From Lasiosphaeris hirsuta (Eukaryota > Ascomycota > Sordariomycetes > Sordariales > Lasiosphaeriaceae): DNA of 64,000 bases. Of the stretch, positions 23,517-36,552 are shown piece after piece. A program made the position numbers and the translations under genes. The notes under the pieces were generated by a model. The model worked only from the letters and a program-made list of their open reading frames with translations, made no database searches and was not told the DNA's origin. The DNA lies in contig JAUKUA010000003.1 in NCBI GenBank assembly GCA_030549175.1, positions 4,464,001 through 4,528,000 of the forward strand, read 5' to 3'. Positions within the stretch are counted from its first letter, which is position 1, and every line of letters starts with the position of its first letter.

Positions 23517-24310
23517 CCGCGCTCTGGCACCAGCCAACACGGGTGCCCAGGTGTGTTTGAAGGTGGGCGAGGAGTGATCGACACTGGGTACCAAGTTACA
23601 AATGTCGGGTGCGTTCGTTTTCTTTTTCTTTCTTCCCATGGGGGGACTACGTGCGACGCCGCGTGGGTTGATGCGGTGGTTCGAGGTGGTGGCAAATGAC
23701 ATATCAATTTTTATCTCGTCGTTTTAGTGTACACTACGATTGATGATTCTTGGGGAGGAGTGGGGAGAAGAGGGAGGGAGTTTTCTTTCTTTTTCCCGCG
23801 CCACCAGGCCATGCAACACCCGGCACACCGGTATCAAGAACTGAATGGACTGGTCGGGGCCTCTGTGTTCTTGGTTTTTTTTCATGTCTTGATGCCTAAG
23901 GGGGTTTTTATTCAGTCTTCTTCCTAGCGGCGTGGTGGCATCCCGATGAAGTGCTTTGATTGCACAGCTGCTACTACTGCGAATTGTTGTTTTTGTCCCC
24001 TTGGCTCAATGTGAGACGTAATGAGAATAGATGCCCCCAGGTGCCGTACCTGTGTCGAGATGAGTGGCCAGCTCCAGTGGCCAGATCCGAGAGGATCTCA
24101 GAGGATTACACTGCACTTTGTTTTCTGTGCTATCAGCCCCCCCTGCTTGCCCCTTTTTCTCGTCCCCGGGCCATGCATTATCGCGGAGTAGTCAACAAGA
24201 TTCGCCGAGCGTGAGAGTTTTGCGAAGGGGAGGGGAGGCAAGACAGAGCGGTGCCCGCAAAATGAAATATACTGTACCACAAGGTTGGCCGCTGAACCAC
24301 CAGCCGGGGT

Positions 24311-24329
24311 CGAGGTCGACTCGACCTCG
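24311..24329. repeat. 19-bp inverted repeat (9-bp arms, 1-nt centre)
   Basis: CGAGGTCGA, then C, then TCGACCTCG: a perfect short inverted repeat. It could be a dimeric binding site. Confidence 0.75.
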
Positions 24330-26223
24330 CAAGAAGGGGGGTTACATACACAGCAGTTGAATGAAACAGAATTCAGGCCCAAGACAAGGCAAAAAGCGAA
24401 TCACGACCAGGGCCCTCGGAATTGGACCCGATCAGGACGGCTGCCTCGTCTGGAGCCGGACACAGGGTCGTGTCCGCGCGTGTTCGCGTGGTGTTGCCAG
24501 ACCCTTCTTGACATCCGATCCGTGTCGGTGTCAGAGGCAATTCCTTCCCCGTCCCGCCGTCGACGTGGAGAGAGGTGCTCCCGTGGCCCGACCGTGGTGA
24601 GAGGCCATTAACAAGCCGTAATCTGATAGTCCACACGGGTTCAACCCTGTTCCTGTTCCGAACCTGCGTTGGCGCACTGCGTACGGGTAGGCAGGTAGGT
24701 AAGCCTGCAGATGCGGGTACAGGAAGGGAAGGCGTAGGAGATGAATCACCGGCTGTGGGTAGCCTCGGTCTCGTCCACCCCTCATACATAGTCACCTCGC
24801 GCGCGCCAACTGTTCGAGATCAGAGAGGGGAGGAGGAGCAGCCGTCACACACCCTCGGCGCGGGTCATGCTCAGGCTGCTGTGCGACATGATCATTCACA
24901 ATTGCTGTGGCCCTGCGATTGAACCCTGATTGGATGTGTGACCATTCTTGATAGCGCATGCGACCTGGCACTGGCCGGGAGCTATAGTGGGAGCTGACTC
25001 GGCTCCCGCAAACTAGAGGGGAAAGAAGACCCGGCCAATCAAGACGAGGGGGCAGGCGAAGCCTCGTGGAAGTCATGGCAGGCCGGGTGCTATGCTTCAG
25101 CTCCCAAGCAAACGAGCACGACATCCATCGTTGAATCCAACTGCAGAGTTTATTCGGTGAGCAGAGGCGGAGGAGTTGACACTGACCCAATAAGGACACA
25201 TGGGAACGAAACGTCGTGCCAGCCCGGGCATCGACCGTCACGCAATCCCCCTCTCCCTCCTCGATTTCATCCCGAATTATTGAGCGGCCAGGCTTGCTCT
25301 AGGGCCACCACGCTGGCAAAGAGATCAACGAGGAACGGGCCAGAGAGACCCCAAGGGCGAAACACTACAGGGCCATCTCAGCCGCCATTGATAGACTCGC
25401 GAGCACGACAAATGCACGCGCGGCAGCGAAGGTTCCCCGCATGCCGGCAGACATGCACGGCCAAGACCAGCTCCTGCTGTTTCTGTTAGGGCTACACTGG
25501 AGAGAAGATGAGGGCGACGGAGAGAGCGGGAAGGGTGACGAAAGGCCGGTCTAGGGCAAGCGGCCCGAACAGGGCAGGGCGGCGACAAGACAAGACCCAG
25601 GTTCGAGGCAGGTTCCGTCTGCCACGAAAATGAGAGACGGAAACTGGCAGCCGTTGACGGGAGCTCGAAGGAGGGCGGAGGGACACAACAAAGGCCAAGC
25701 CCTCGCGGCGGGTGGGTGCAGAATCAGCCCACATTCTGGTGAGATGTCGCCAAGAATCTCGTTCCCCTTTGATGAGGTCGTTCGCCTGCTCGGCCGTGTC
25801 AATTAAGCTTCGTTTTGATTCACAGAAGAGGGGGTAAGAAAGGGTTTGACGGAAGATGCAAACACCCTTGTTTTTGCAGACGCTGTGTGGCCTTCTATTT
25901 TTCCCCTCCCCCTTCTCTGGCACTTCACTGTCATCTGCAAAGGCGGGCACTATGAAGGCGTGGCCGCAATCCATGACGTCGTGGCCGGGCCGGGCCGGAG
26001 GGGCAGCATAGCAGCAGCAAACAGAATGCAGAGCTTCTGCTCTGCACAGGAGTTCTGTTGAAGGAGCTGATTAGAGAGAGATGCGATAAGCCGACTCGGG
26101 TGCATCCTCGGCTCCAGATCCGACACGATGGCAGGGTCCTGGTCAGAGCGTGCTCGTGCCATGATCCATGAGATGCGCAGGTGCTGAATCTTGTGGATCG
26201 GGCCCTGTTCTCCCGTGCCCTGG

Positions 26224-26247
26224 AAAAAAAAAAAAAAAAAAAAAAAA
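26224..26247. repeat. A24 homopolymer
   Basis: Twenty-four adenines followed by a GACACACGTGTGTGTG segment. It could be a processed-transcript relic or simply a microsatellite. No adjacent retro-element sequence is recognisable. Confidence 0.85.
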
Positions 26248-29200
26248 GACACACGTGTGTGTGCTGTCCGGGCCGGGGAACGTGAGATCCGCTGAGATCG
26301 ATCTTGTGTCTCGGAGGACAAGCGCGAGAAAAGAGCGAGAGGCAAGAGCCAAGAACAGAACAGCGCCCGAGCCTAGCATGGGCGTCTGGGGGCGTCGCGA
26401 TAGGAACTTCTGAGGGCAAGGCAGCCAAAGGGAAGGGCACGCCAGACGGGTAGTCAGGCAGCCACCGAGGAGACAAAAGCTGGAGCGCATTGGCACCTTG
26501 GGTCGGAAACAGCATTGGCAGCCGACGCCGTGTCGATGTCAGCCACCGGTTAACCTCTGCCAGTCAGGCGGACGTGGTGGACGAGGCACAGCTGCGGGGC
26601 TCTTTGTTGAGCACATGAGGTCGCTCGTTGGATATTGCTCGTTGGAGGTTGGAGACAGTGCGGTAAACTGACGACCTTATGCACTTATGCGAGACCGGAT
26701 CGAGATCCCCCCGGGCTATTGCAAAAGTGCCGTGGACAGTCCCAACCAGGTCTGCGCACGGCGTCCTTCCAGTTCATACAGCACGGGCACCAAATCATTC
26801 CGAACCAATCCATCTCCGCTCGAGAATTCAGGTCCCTGGGTTCCTATCTTGTCTCAGGATTTGTATTGCATCCCAGTCGGTTTCCAACCAATCTAGGTCG
26901 AATCTAAACAGGACTGAATGTGCAGATTAGCGAATCGGCCCAACGATCGCAACCTCGCCCGCCCGCTAAGCTGTCACGCCTCTTACGTCACGCTCTGACA
27001 GACAGAATCCTACTCTTCGCTCCTCGCTCCGGACTCACCAATTGACAGAGAGGGTATCCAGCGTAGAGGTGCGGCATATGCAGGCTTTGCGCCCGGCCTT
27101 CCTATCCAACCAGGGCTGCAGCTTGCAAGGACTCGACATCCCAGGATCTGGCCCCCAATACCGCAGTATCTCTGCAGCTCGATATCCCATCACACAGGCC
27201 TGAGTGTTGCGACTGCTTCACCCCAGCTGGCCGTCAGCTATGATTATTATATGTCTCTCACTCTCAGCCCAGCCAGCTTGTCCTAATAGTATACGCAGCA
27301 ATTTCGTCGGCAGGTTCGGAGCCCCGACTACACCACCACTTCCTTGTTATCCTCCTGTCTACTTTCGGTCCTCCTCCACCAAAGCTACCTCAGAACCCAT
27401 CCAAGACATAGCCTCTTCGGATAGCCCAAGTGCTGCAGCTGTGTACGCACGAGGTCGCCGTCAACATCTAGCATCACCCTGGCCCTGGGCGTAAAAGATA
27501 CGTCAGAGGGAGCCGAGGATACCACAACATCCCGCACCAAGGGTCCTTTCCCGCATTCCATGCGTTCCGCCACAAAATGACAGATCGGAGCACGTCTTCC
27601 GGAAGTCTCTGACAACACACGTGGCTTTCCGGCAGAGCCGCCCCAGACAAATTATCTGAGACCTGCAGGTGGTAAATCCGGTAGCTCGGTGGAAAGGCGG
27701 TGCGCCGAAATACCAGGATCCCAGGTTAAAAGCGGTATGGGATCTCTCGATCCAGGCCACCAGAGACAGCCGACTTGGATCGAAGGGTCCCGGCGGGTCG
27801 GCCAGCAAGGAGAAAAAAACCAAGGCAGAAACGTGCTCCTCCCCTTGTCTTGCGGCTGCCAACGCTTTGACAGCTTCCTTGTTCTTGGCCATGACGTTCC
27901 ACCATCTGCTAACATATAGCATCTACGGGTCTTGAATGAGCTTTATCAGGTACTGCTTCGGTTATTGTGGTCGCCATACTTGAGAATATGACTTTGAGAA
28001 GGTGCCATTTCTCGCCGTTTATATTCTCTGATTGTGTATGTGTCTTTGATGCCAGAGGGGGGAGATGTGGGGAAGGGCAACGAAACGACATCTCATAACG
28101 TTGACGTACCGTGCCGCGATACGTTTAGAGAGTCCCTTTCCCTCTTCAAAAGCAATAGGAGATGGGAAGGTGTGACAGCACATGCAAACGTCGGTTTCCT
28201 ACCTCCATCACGACAACGCCAAGAGAGGCAAAGCAAGCCCTCGAGTGTCTACCGGCAGCAATAGCATCAAAACAAGACATTTCCCACCATACGCAACTCC
28301 ACACATGCATACATGGCGCCTGTGTACCTATCCACAAGATGTACGCGCACACGCCGCATATATACACGAGTTTGCAACAGGACCCTGCTTTCTGCTCGTT
28401 GATGTCATCAGCACCACCAGCCCGGCATGGAACCCTATCCCAACTTCCAACAGCATCGGTCTTTATATCTGCTACTCTGACCCCGTCCTAGCGTTCCCCA
28501 ATCCGACCCTTATCTAAACCCGAATCCCGCTAGGGGCTCCCCTATCCCATCTATGCAGCCGGCCGTCGAGGTCCGATTACACGAGGATCTCATCCCGCAC
28601 CTCCGCCGTAGGACATCGGCCCAATCAGGGCGGGAATCGGTCTCGGGTGGATTGGACCCTTTGTCTTGCGCGTGGTTTGTATGTTTGTCTCTTGGTCCGG
28701 GCCTGTCCCTGGCGGCTCTGATGCTTTGGTCCTGCGGGGGGGTTCGCCATCTTGCAGGAGGGGGTTAGGACAGGCAAAGGGGAGCTAGCTGGTGGATGTT
28801 TCGAGGTAGTTTGTGGTTTGTGTACGGGGGAGGGGGCGGACTGTACTATGCTCTGGTAATGCCTGGATGGGAGTACTTCCTCGAGTCAATGCCTTAGACA
28901 AGCATATACTCCGCCGGCCTCGCGAGTCATAACAGTGGATGGAACGATCCTAGTGATAGATACTCATAGCTCAGCACCGATAATAGCCAGTACAGCTGTG
29001 TATGAAACCGGAAGGGGCTGTTGTGTCATTATTGAAGACAATTCTTAGCAGCAGTTTTTATCCAGTCTTCGGTACTATTGTTGTTGTTGGCCCGGTTGGT
29101 ATATTCTGATGCTTCAGCCTGTGCTGTGGCTCTACGATTGTTCTGGAGTTGAGAGGAGGAAGATTGTCATCCGAGGGGGGTGGGAGGTGCTCCTGTCTTT

Positions 29201-30926
29201 TGAGCAGCGAGTGTGCAGAGTTGCACCTGCCGCCGGTGGTCGCCAATATATAATTGGTAACCGCTCCTTCTGGCTGTGACTGGAGTTTGAGCCCTTCGGA
29301 CTGACACAGTCGGACATCGATACCAAGACCTAGCTAGGGGACATGCCAGAGGAATTACCCCAAGACCAAAATTTGTGGGCCTTACATCAATCATATCGAG
29401 ATTAGATTTCGTGGAGGCCTATCCCAAGCTCCCCGTTTATGGGGCCCTTTTGAAAGTCCCCATGAAAGCCGTCATGCCCACCCAGTATTGCACCTGCTAC
29501 TATCTACATAGATACCAATAAGTCGGGTAATGTGGTTCGGAGTCTACCTCCAGCTACCCCACAGTGTTTGAGAACCCCTGGACTCTACAACAGAAAAAAG
29601 GGATAAAACCATTTTCTGAGCTTGAACCACCTGGTTGAATGCGACGTCAACTAAGCTCCTGATACTAGCTTGCCCAGGTGAGGAAATTTTTCGATGACAG
29701 TCTGACAGCATAGTGCTGAAATAATTTGGACTCACCAGCATCCTCCCAGGCTATTGTGATTCTTAAAATATGGAGTCAAAGAAGAGTAGAATTCATACCT
29801 CCAGACCTGTCTGGTGCCGTCACACTACCTCGCTTATATGCCTTGTGTCGCTTTCCGTGTTCAACGCCCATTATTGTATAGCGCAGTGAGATGCATTGTA
29901 GGTCAGAAAATTTGCGTCGTGTCTGATGTTCTTCAATTTTGCCATAGCAAAACACATTGATGACTCACCGGCGGGCACTGGCTGTTGGATTCTGGCGCCA
30001 TGTTTCTACCACTGACGACAACTCAGATTTGAAGTGGCTTGAACAAATGGTCTTGCGTAGGAAGATGTAGTCAACGTATTGTTTGTCGTAGTAATAGTTA
30101 GTGGTTCAGTTGAGATTGCTCCTCGAGATGTCAGGATACGGGTTGTGTGTTAGAAATTTCGCCGAATTGGAATATAGAAACAAGAGAAGGCGGGCGGCTT
30201 TCAGTTTGACGCCTGATCTGGATAAAGATCGGCACCTTTGCGTCTCGGGCTAGGGACGTCAATGATTGACTGAGGGTAGATGTGTACCATACCAGTCGCT
30301 TCCTTCCAGTGATTATCTCTGCCATACCGCGGTAGTAACCAACTCTAATTTTTAATATTGTATTTGAAGTGGGGGTCATGACTTGGGATGGCTGCCACCT
30401 AAACGACAAGAAGCAGTATCGACAGCTCATTCCTGCTCTCTTTGTCCGTGTCTGGTCGTCCGCCTCTCTGCCGATTTATTTTTACCAAGGCTTACATAGC
30501 ACCTAGGGCATCTTACCAACTCGGGTAAATTCATTACCCCCCGAAAAAGAAAACACCAAATATTTTCAAGCACCGTCGTTGTGCTTGAGATTTGACTATA
30601 GTAACTTTGACCTCTGGAGTCTTGAGCGCAAAAGGGTTAAAGTTTCGGCCTGAGGCATACGCGTACCCCTTAGGCATCACTGCTCAACGCGCCCACGCCT
30701 AGGCTTGGCCCGTGACATGGGGAGACGCGACGACCCCGTAATTTTTTGCTTTTGGCCTGAACAGGTTACACCTTAGCCTTGTGTCGCGGAGGTTCATCCA
30801 CCACCAGCCGTTTATCTGCTGCCGCAGCATTTTCCATCGCGGCGACAGCAGCTTTCTTTCTGCATCAACCCCGCGGTCTGGGTCGCTAACCCATCCCCAA
30901 TCGTGCGGTTTGCAAAGTCGCCCATC

Positions 30927-33900
30927 ATGGCCGAAATCAAAATCGACAGCAAGACCTTCCAGGAGCGCATCTCGCATTTCGTCAACGCCTGGAAGACCGA
31001 CAAGCGTTCCGGCGACGCGCTCTTCAATGGCGTCTCCTCTATTGTTGTCCTCATGGGCAAGGTCGACCAGAACCCCGAATTTCACAAGAACAATGCCATG
31101 CACGTAAGTTGACTTCGTCAAGCTATCCCATTGTCGCGACAACTCCCTGCGACCTGCGCTGACAGCTTCCCAGTTTTGGCTCTTAGGCTACGAATTTCCC
31201 ACGACCCTGATGCTCCTCACGCTCGACACCGTTTATATCCTCACCACCCAGAAGAAAGGTCTGCTGTCCTGTTTCCGGCCTGTGTGTTGTCGCTCGAGTC
31301 TAACATTGAGCAGCCAAATATCTCGACCAAATCAAGGGCGGCAGATACCCCGTTGAGGTTCTCGTTCGAGGCAAGGATGCCGCCGAGAATGAGAAGCTCT
31401 TCATCAAAATCACAGACGCCATCAAGGCAGCAGGCGTGAGTCACACCCCCTCGGATTAACATGCGCTTCTAGGAGCTAACCAGGCTGCCATTATAGAAAA
31501 AGGTTGGCATCCTCACTAAGGACACCTCCAAGGGCCCCTTCATCGACGAATGGAAAAAGACGTTTGCCGATAACTGCAAGGATATCGAGGAGGTCGATGT
31601 TGCTCAGGCGCTCTCTGCCGGTGCCTTCTCGGTAAAGGATGAGACCGAGCTTCGGGCCATGCGCACGTCGTCGAAGGCTTGCGTGGCACTCCTGACACCC
31701 TACTTTCTGGACGAGATGTCCAACATTCTCGACCAGGATAAGAAAATCAAGCATAGTGCGCTCGCCGACAAGGTCTACAATAAGCTAGAGGATGAGAAAT
31801 TCTGGAAGACCGTCGAGCTCCCCAATCGGCAGAAGCTACCTACCGATTTCGACCCTGAACAGCTGGACTGGATCTTGGGGCCTGTCGTGCAGAGTGGTGG
31901 GAAGTTTGACCTGAAGTGGCAAGCAGATTCCGACAACGACGTGCTGCATCCCGGAATCATCATCGCAGCCATGGGCCTCCGGTACAAGTCATACTGCTCC
32001 CAGGTCGCCAGAACCTTCATGGTCGACCCAAACAAATCACAAGAGAGCAACTACAAATTTCTCCTTGCTATCCACAACCTCATTCTGAAGGAGATTCGGG
32101 ATGGCGTTGTCGTCAAGGATGTCTACAACAAAGCCCTCAGCCTTGTCAAATCCAAGAAGCCTGAGCTTGAGAAGCACTTTCTAAAGAATATCGGCTTTGG
32201 TATTGGTCTTGAGAACAAGGACCCTACTCTCATCCTCAATGGCAAGAACAATCGAACCCTCAAGGATGGCATGACGGTCTGTGTCACGACAGGCTTCAAC
32301 GACATCCAAAACCCTACCCCGCAGGACAAGAACAGCAAGGTCTATTCGCTTGTCCTTACTGACACAATTCGTGTTACCCCGGCCGAACCGGTGGTGTTCA
32401 CTGGTGATGCGCCAGTGGATGTTGATGCCACTTCCTTTTTCTTCAAGGATGAGGAAGAGACCCAGCCAACACCCAAGAAAGAGAAGCGTGATTCGCGGGT
32501 GGGTGCTGTCGCAACAAAGAACATCACGAGCACCCGACTTCGCTCGGAGCGCAACTCGACAGTGGATGAGGATACAGACAAGAAGCGTCGGGAGCATCAG
32601 AAAATACTCTCATCAAAGAAGCAGAAGGAGGGTTTAGCCAAGTATGCGGAATCTACTGCTGATGAGAATGGTGTCGAGATCAAGAAGTTCAAGCGCTTTG
32701 AGTCGTACAAGCGCGACAACCAATTCCCCGCCAAGGTTCGGGATATGGGTATTGTGATCGATCAGAAGAACCATACCATCAACCTTCCTGTCATGGGACG
32801 ACCGGTTCCCTTCCACATCAACACGATCAAGAATGCAAGCAAGAGCGACGAGGGCGAGTGGTCGTTCCTGCGAATCAACTTCCTTTCTCCAGGTCAGGGT
32901 GTTGGTCGGAAGGATGATCAGCCCTTTGAAGACGCATCAGCCCACTTTGTAAGGAGTTTGACTTTCAGATCGACGGATGGTGAACGCTATGCCGAGATCG
33001 CGAACCAGATATCAAATCTGAAGAGAGATGCCGTCAAGAAGGAGCAAGAGAAGAAGGATATGGAGGATGTGGTTGAGCAAGACAAGCTTGTGGAGATCAG
33101 AAGTAAGACGCCGATCTATGGTCTGTGACTGTTCTTAACTAACAAGCGTTCTAGATCGTCGCCCTGCCGTCCTTGACAACGTCTTCATCCGTCCGGCCAT
33201 GGAGGGCAAGCGCGTGCCCGGCAAGGTCGAGATACACCAGAATGGTATCCGCTACCAGTCACCACTCAGCACCCAGCAGCGCGTCGACATTCTTTTTTCC
33301 AACGTCCGTCACCTCTTTTTCCAGCCTTGCCAACATGAATTGATTGTCATCATTCACGTCCACTTGAAAGATCCTATCATCATCGGCAACAAGAAGAAGA
33401 CCAAGGATGTCCAGTTCTACAGAGAAGCCACGGACATTCAGTTTGATGAGACTGGAAACCGCAAGCGCAAATACCGCTACGGCGATGAAGACGAGTTTGA
33501 AGCGGAGCAGGAGGAACGCCGCCGTCGGGCTGAGCTTGATCGCTTGTTTAAGGGCTTTGCCGAGAAGATCGCCGAGGCTGGCCGAACCGAGGGCATTGAA
33601 GTCGACATGCCTATTCGGGATCTTGGTTTCAACGGCGTGCCGTTCCGTAGTAACGTGTACATCCAGCCGACGACCGAGTGCCTCATCCAACTCACTGAGC
33701 CGCCTTTTATGGTGCTCACCCTGGATGACATTGAGGTTGCCCATTTGGAACGTGTGCAGTTTGGTCTGAAGAACTTTGATCTCGTCTTTGTTTTCAAGGA
33801 CTTTACACGCGCTCCATACCATATCAATACCATTCCGGTTGAGTCACTGGACGATGTGAAGGAATTCCTCGACACGTCCGACATTTCCTTCTCTGAGGGA

Positions 33901-34275
33901 CCGCTCAACCTTAATTGGTCGGTTATCATGAAAACAGTAACGGCCAATACACACCAATTCTTTGTCGATGGCGGTTGGGGTTTCCTGCAGAACGAGTCGG
34001 ACGACGAGGATGCGGATCAGCAGTCCGACGAGGAGAGTGCCTTCGAGATGAGCGATAGCGAGCTCGATGAGGTATCCGAGTCTAGCGAGGAAGACTCGGA
34101 CTTTGACTCCAATGCTTCTGCAGAGGCTAGCGAAGAGGACCCCAGTGATGATGAGGAGGGTGAAGACTGGGACGAACTCGAGCGCAAAGCTAAGAAGCGC
34201 GATCGTGAGAGCGGACTGGAGGCCGAGGAGGAGGCAGAGCGTGAGCGCAATAGCAAGAAGAAGCGCAAGAGGTAA
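30927..34275 (+). CDS. spt16: FACT complex subunit SPT16
   Basis: The large subunit of the FACT histone chaperone, which disassembles and reassembles H2A-H2B during transcription and replication in the nucleus. Exons are 30927-31103, 31174-31258, 31314-31435, 31497-33102 and 33155-34275 (3111 nt, 1036 aa), the usual length for fungal Spt16. In order: the aminopeptidase-like N-terminal domain (about 1-450, with [25 protein letters not shown] at the exon 2 boundary), a charged linker with the dimerisation region, the middle double-PH domain (about 660-930), and a strongly acidic tail (about 942-1020). The tail ends in a basic nuclear signal, KKKRKR. Junction phases are 0, 1, 0 and 1, and each restores the conserved sequence. 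The start is the first ATG of the exon and gives the canonical [12 protein letters not shown]-terminus. Its 3' end faces cdc50 (convergent, about 0.9 kb apart). Confidence 0.97.
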
Positions 34276-35168
34276 ACAGGACGCAAAAACATATGGGGTC
34301 TGGGTTTTGGGATGGCGAAGATTGCCTTACCCTAATAGGGCCGACGGCTGCTTGTGTATGAGGTTGTGCATTTACTGTATACTTAGTGATCCGAGAAGTT
34401 CTCCCAGTCAGGATGGCGATGGCGGAAGGAAACAGGATCGATCAACAACTCGCGGAGAGTCTGCAACGCGTCAATTTTCGTTTTTTTTTCCCCGGGAAAA
34501 AGGAGAATAGCTCTCACGGATCAGACAATAATACTGAATGAATGCTTCTTTGGATGGTAAAGTGCACGTATCTTCAACTAGTGCTAGAGTTAGTGATCAA
34601 AGATATATCATCACATTCACACATGTGATACGAAGCAAACTTGATCTATAGGCATTTTCATTTCATGCAACGCCACTGCTCGCGCTCTTGCTCTCCCCTC
34701 CTCCCTTCCCCTCATGCCGATGCCGACGTCTAAGGACACCTAGCTAAGGTAAGTAGGGAAGCACAGGTCCCAGTATTTCATACATATACAGCAAAATACG
34801 GAAAAGACACCACACCACGCACATACAACAGAGTCGGCAGCAAATAAAGTGAGGAAAAGAGAGAGAAAATTGATTCCTGCTTTGCCCAACCCGGTAACGC
34901 CAGTATAAGCTCCCCAAAACACAGGATAGATGATAGATGTATGGAAAATACAGTTCAAGCAAACGGCAAAACACAACCAAGCACAAGCCAAAACCCAGCC
35001 GGCCCCGCCCGCTTTCCCAATCCCGGTTCCCGTCTTTCATTGATCGATGATATCTGTATGCCTTGCTCGCTGCACTTCCCCATTTTCTTCTTGCGTCATC
35101 TCTCTCCGCCATCAGGGATATCACATTTTTGGTGGTTTTCTGCGAAGTCGTTATGGAAGAAGAGATCA
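34276..35168. other. Convergent intergenic region (3' flanks of spt16 and cdc50)
   Basis: No gene is supported. It must hold both polyadenylation regions. AT-rich stretches lie near 34540-34640 and 34770-34870. Confidence 0.7.
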
Positions 35169-36552
35169 CTACGCCGAAGCAGCGTGGGTCCCTGGCGCCG
35201 CGGCAGTACCTGGTTGGTTCCACGACAGGTACGAGGGGTCGCCAAGCTTGCGGGGCTTCCACAAGAAGAAGGAGAGGATGAAGTATATGTCCAGGAATAG
35301 GCAGATGCCACCAACGATCAGGAATATTATGCCTGGCCAGATGTTGCGCGAGCCCATTGTCGAGACAGTGGTGATGAGGAAGGACTTGCGGCCGTTGTAG
35401 GCGATCGTGTCGAAGTTGGACACAATCTCAACCGAATAACGGCCGGCAACCATGGGGTCCTTATCGTTGCGCTGGTACAGCTTGTAGAAATTGGGCGAGG
35501 CGGCGAGCATCATCCAATTCTGGAAGGCTTCCCAGTTCTGGAGGTCCGGGGGGGCGAGACGTCGGTGTAGCCAAATTTATACTGCTCATACCAGTTGGGG
35601 GGCGGCACGATCTGGCTAAGGTTATACTTTGTCGGCCCGTAAAGGTCGCGCAGTCCTGGCCATGTAATGCCTGTGCTATTGGTCATGGCGTAGACGCGAC
35701 TGTCCTCATTGGTACCGGCCGGATTCAGCAACACGGGATTGGAAAATGTGTCGTTGAACATGGAGTTTGCGACGATGCCGCAAGGATAGACGATCTTGCC
35801 TGAGCCGAGCGGATCGTGGGCGACAGGGTCACAGGTGGACCCGTTGATGGTGCTGCCGTCGACGGCGTCGCCCAACAACTGCTTGGCGTTGAAGGAGCCG
35901 ACATAGCGGCGGTGGTTCTGGTAGAAGTTCTCGAGGTAGTAGTAAAAATTGACGGTGGGCTTGAGGTCCTCAGGGATATTAAACTGAATCTGGCAGACGG
36001 TACGGTTCGCCGTGTAGTTGTGGATGGGGAACTCGCGCTCAACCTGCTGCCACTCGGCCTGGAAGGGATTCAAGGTTGTGTTCTCGGAAGTGGAAAAGTG
36101 GGCAGTAATCATGTCTTCGGGGATCGGGGCGGCCTTGTCCTTGGGCGCCTTAGCCACGCAGTCTGTGTAGTCGATGCGCAGATCACGGACCTGTGGATTG
36201 TGTTCAGTCAGCATTTGCCTCTCGTTTCGACACCGGCAATTCCCTTGTTCCTCCCGTCGCGCGCGGCGGCATCGCTCAATCGCTCAATGCAGCGAGGCGG
36301 GCTGCACGGGGGTGTAGAAATGCATACCGTGTGGGCAAGGTAGGTTAGGTAGGCACCGAAGCCTAGATAGATGGCGGCGAGGATGGAGAAGATGGTGACA
36401 ATGAGTTTTGGTGTCAGCACACATTGCCAGGCTCGCATGCGCTGCTGGCGGAACGCTGTATTGGGTGGCCTATTCTTGAGGGCTTCTGTCTCCGAGGCAT
36501 TGTCTTCTGGAGGAGTATCGCTGGCAGCGCCACGACGACGGCGGGGTGCCAT
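35169..36552 (-). CDS. cdc50: CDC50/LEM3 family phospholipid flippase beta subunit, with apparent frameshift
   Basis: An obligate partner of P4-ATPase flippases that move phospholipids to the cytosolic leaflet in Golgi, endosome and plasma membranes. Exon 1 is 36552-36328 and exon 2 is 36190-35169, with the intron at 36327-36191. The N-terminus has RPPNTAFRQQRMRAWQ followed by TM1 (about residues 48-71). The large lumenal domain has paired cysteines and many N-glycosylation sequons (NTT, NYT, NRT, NGS, NDT, NST). TM2 (WPGIIFLIVGGICLF) is near the C-terminus. The frame breaks at a C7 run (plus-strand G7 at 35548-35554): upstream the frame runs into a stop, and downstream a different frame continues with the conserved DLQNWEAFQNW and the whole C-terminal TM region. 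One extra base at that run would give 416 codons including the stop. No intron with proper ends explains the shift. A sequencing or assembly error is more likely than a true pseudogene. Confidence 0.9.

Larger units (their letters stand above)
22244..30926. other. Gene desert of about 8.7 kb between nsdD and spt16
   Basis: No gene is supported. Microsatellites and homopolymers include a GGTT/GGCT run near 22517-22550, G15 at 23347-23361, a CCGGCA repeat at 23494-23516, a 19-bp inverted repeat at 24311-24329 and A24 at 26224-26247. From about 28.9 to 30.6 kb the sequence looks visibly less GC-rich, with only short unrelated ORFs. It could be a decayed element or an unannotated non-coding gene. 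I see no terminal repeats, integrase or reverse-transcriptase motifs. Confidence 0.6.

Noticed and set aside
24640..24670. Possible tRNA (GGGTTCAACCC)
   Set aside because: It is only a short palindrome-like string; no cloverleaf can be built around it.
26224..26247. A24 tract as the tail of a retroposed transcript
   Set aside because: No adjacent sequence resembles a gene or LINE, and no target-site duplication could be seen.
35816..36343. 175-codon plus-strand ORF
   Set aside because: Antisense to the conserved CDC50 lumenal domain.
35169..36552. Calling cdc50 a pseudogene
   Set aside because: The only lesion is one base in a C7 run while everything else is intact and conserved, so a sequence error is at least as likely.
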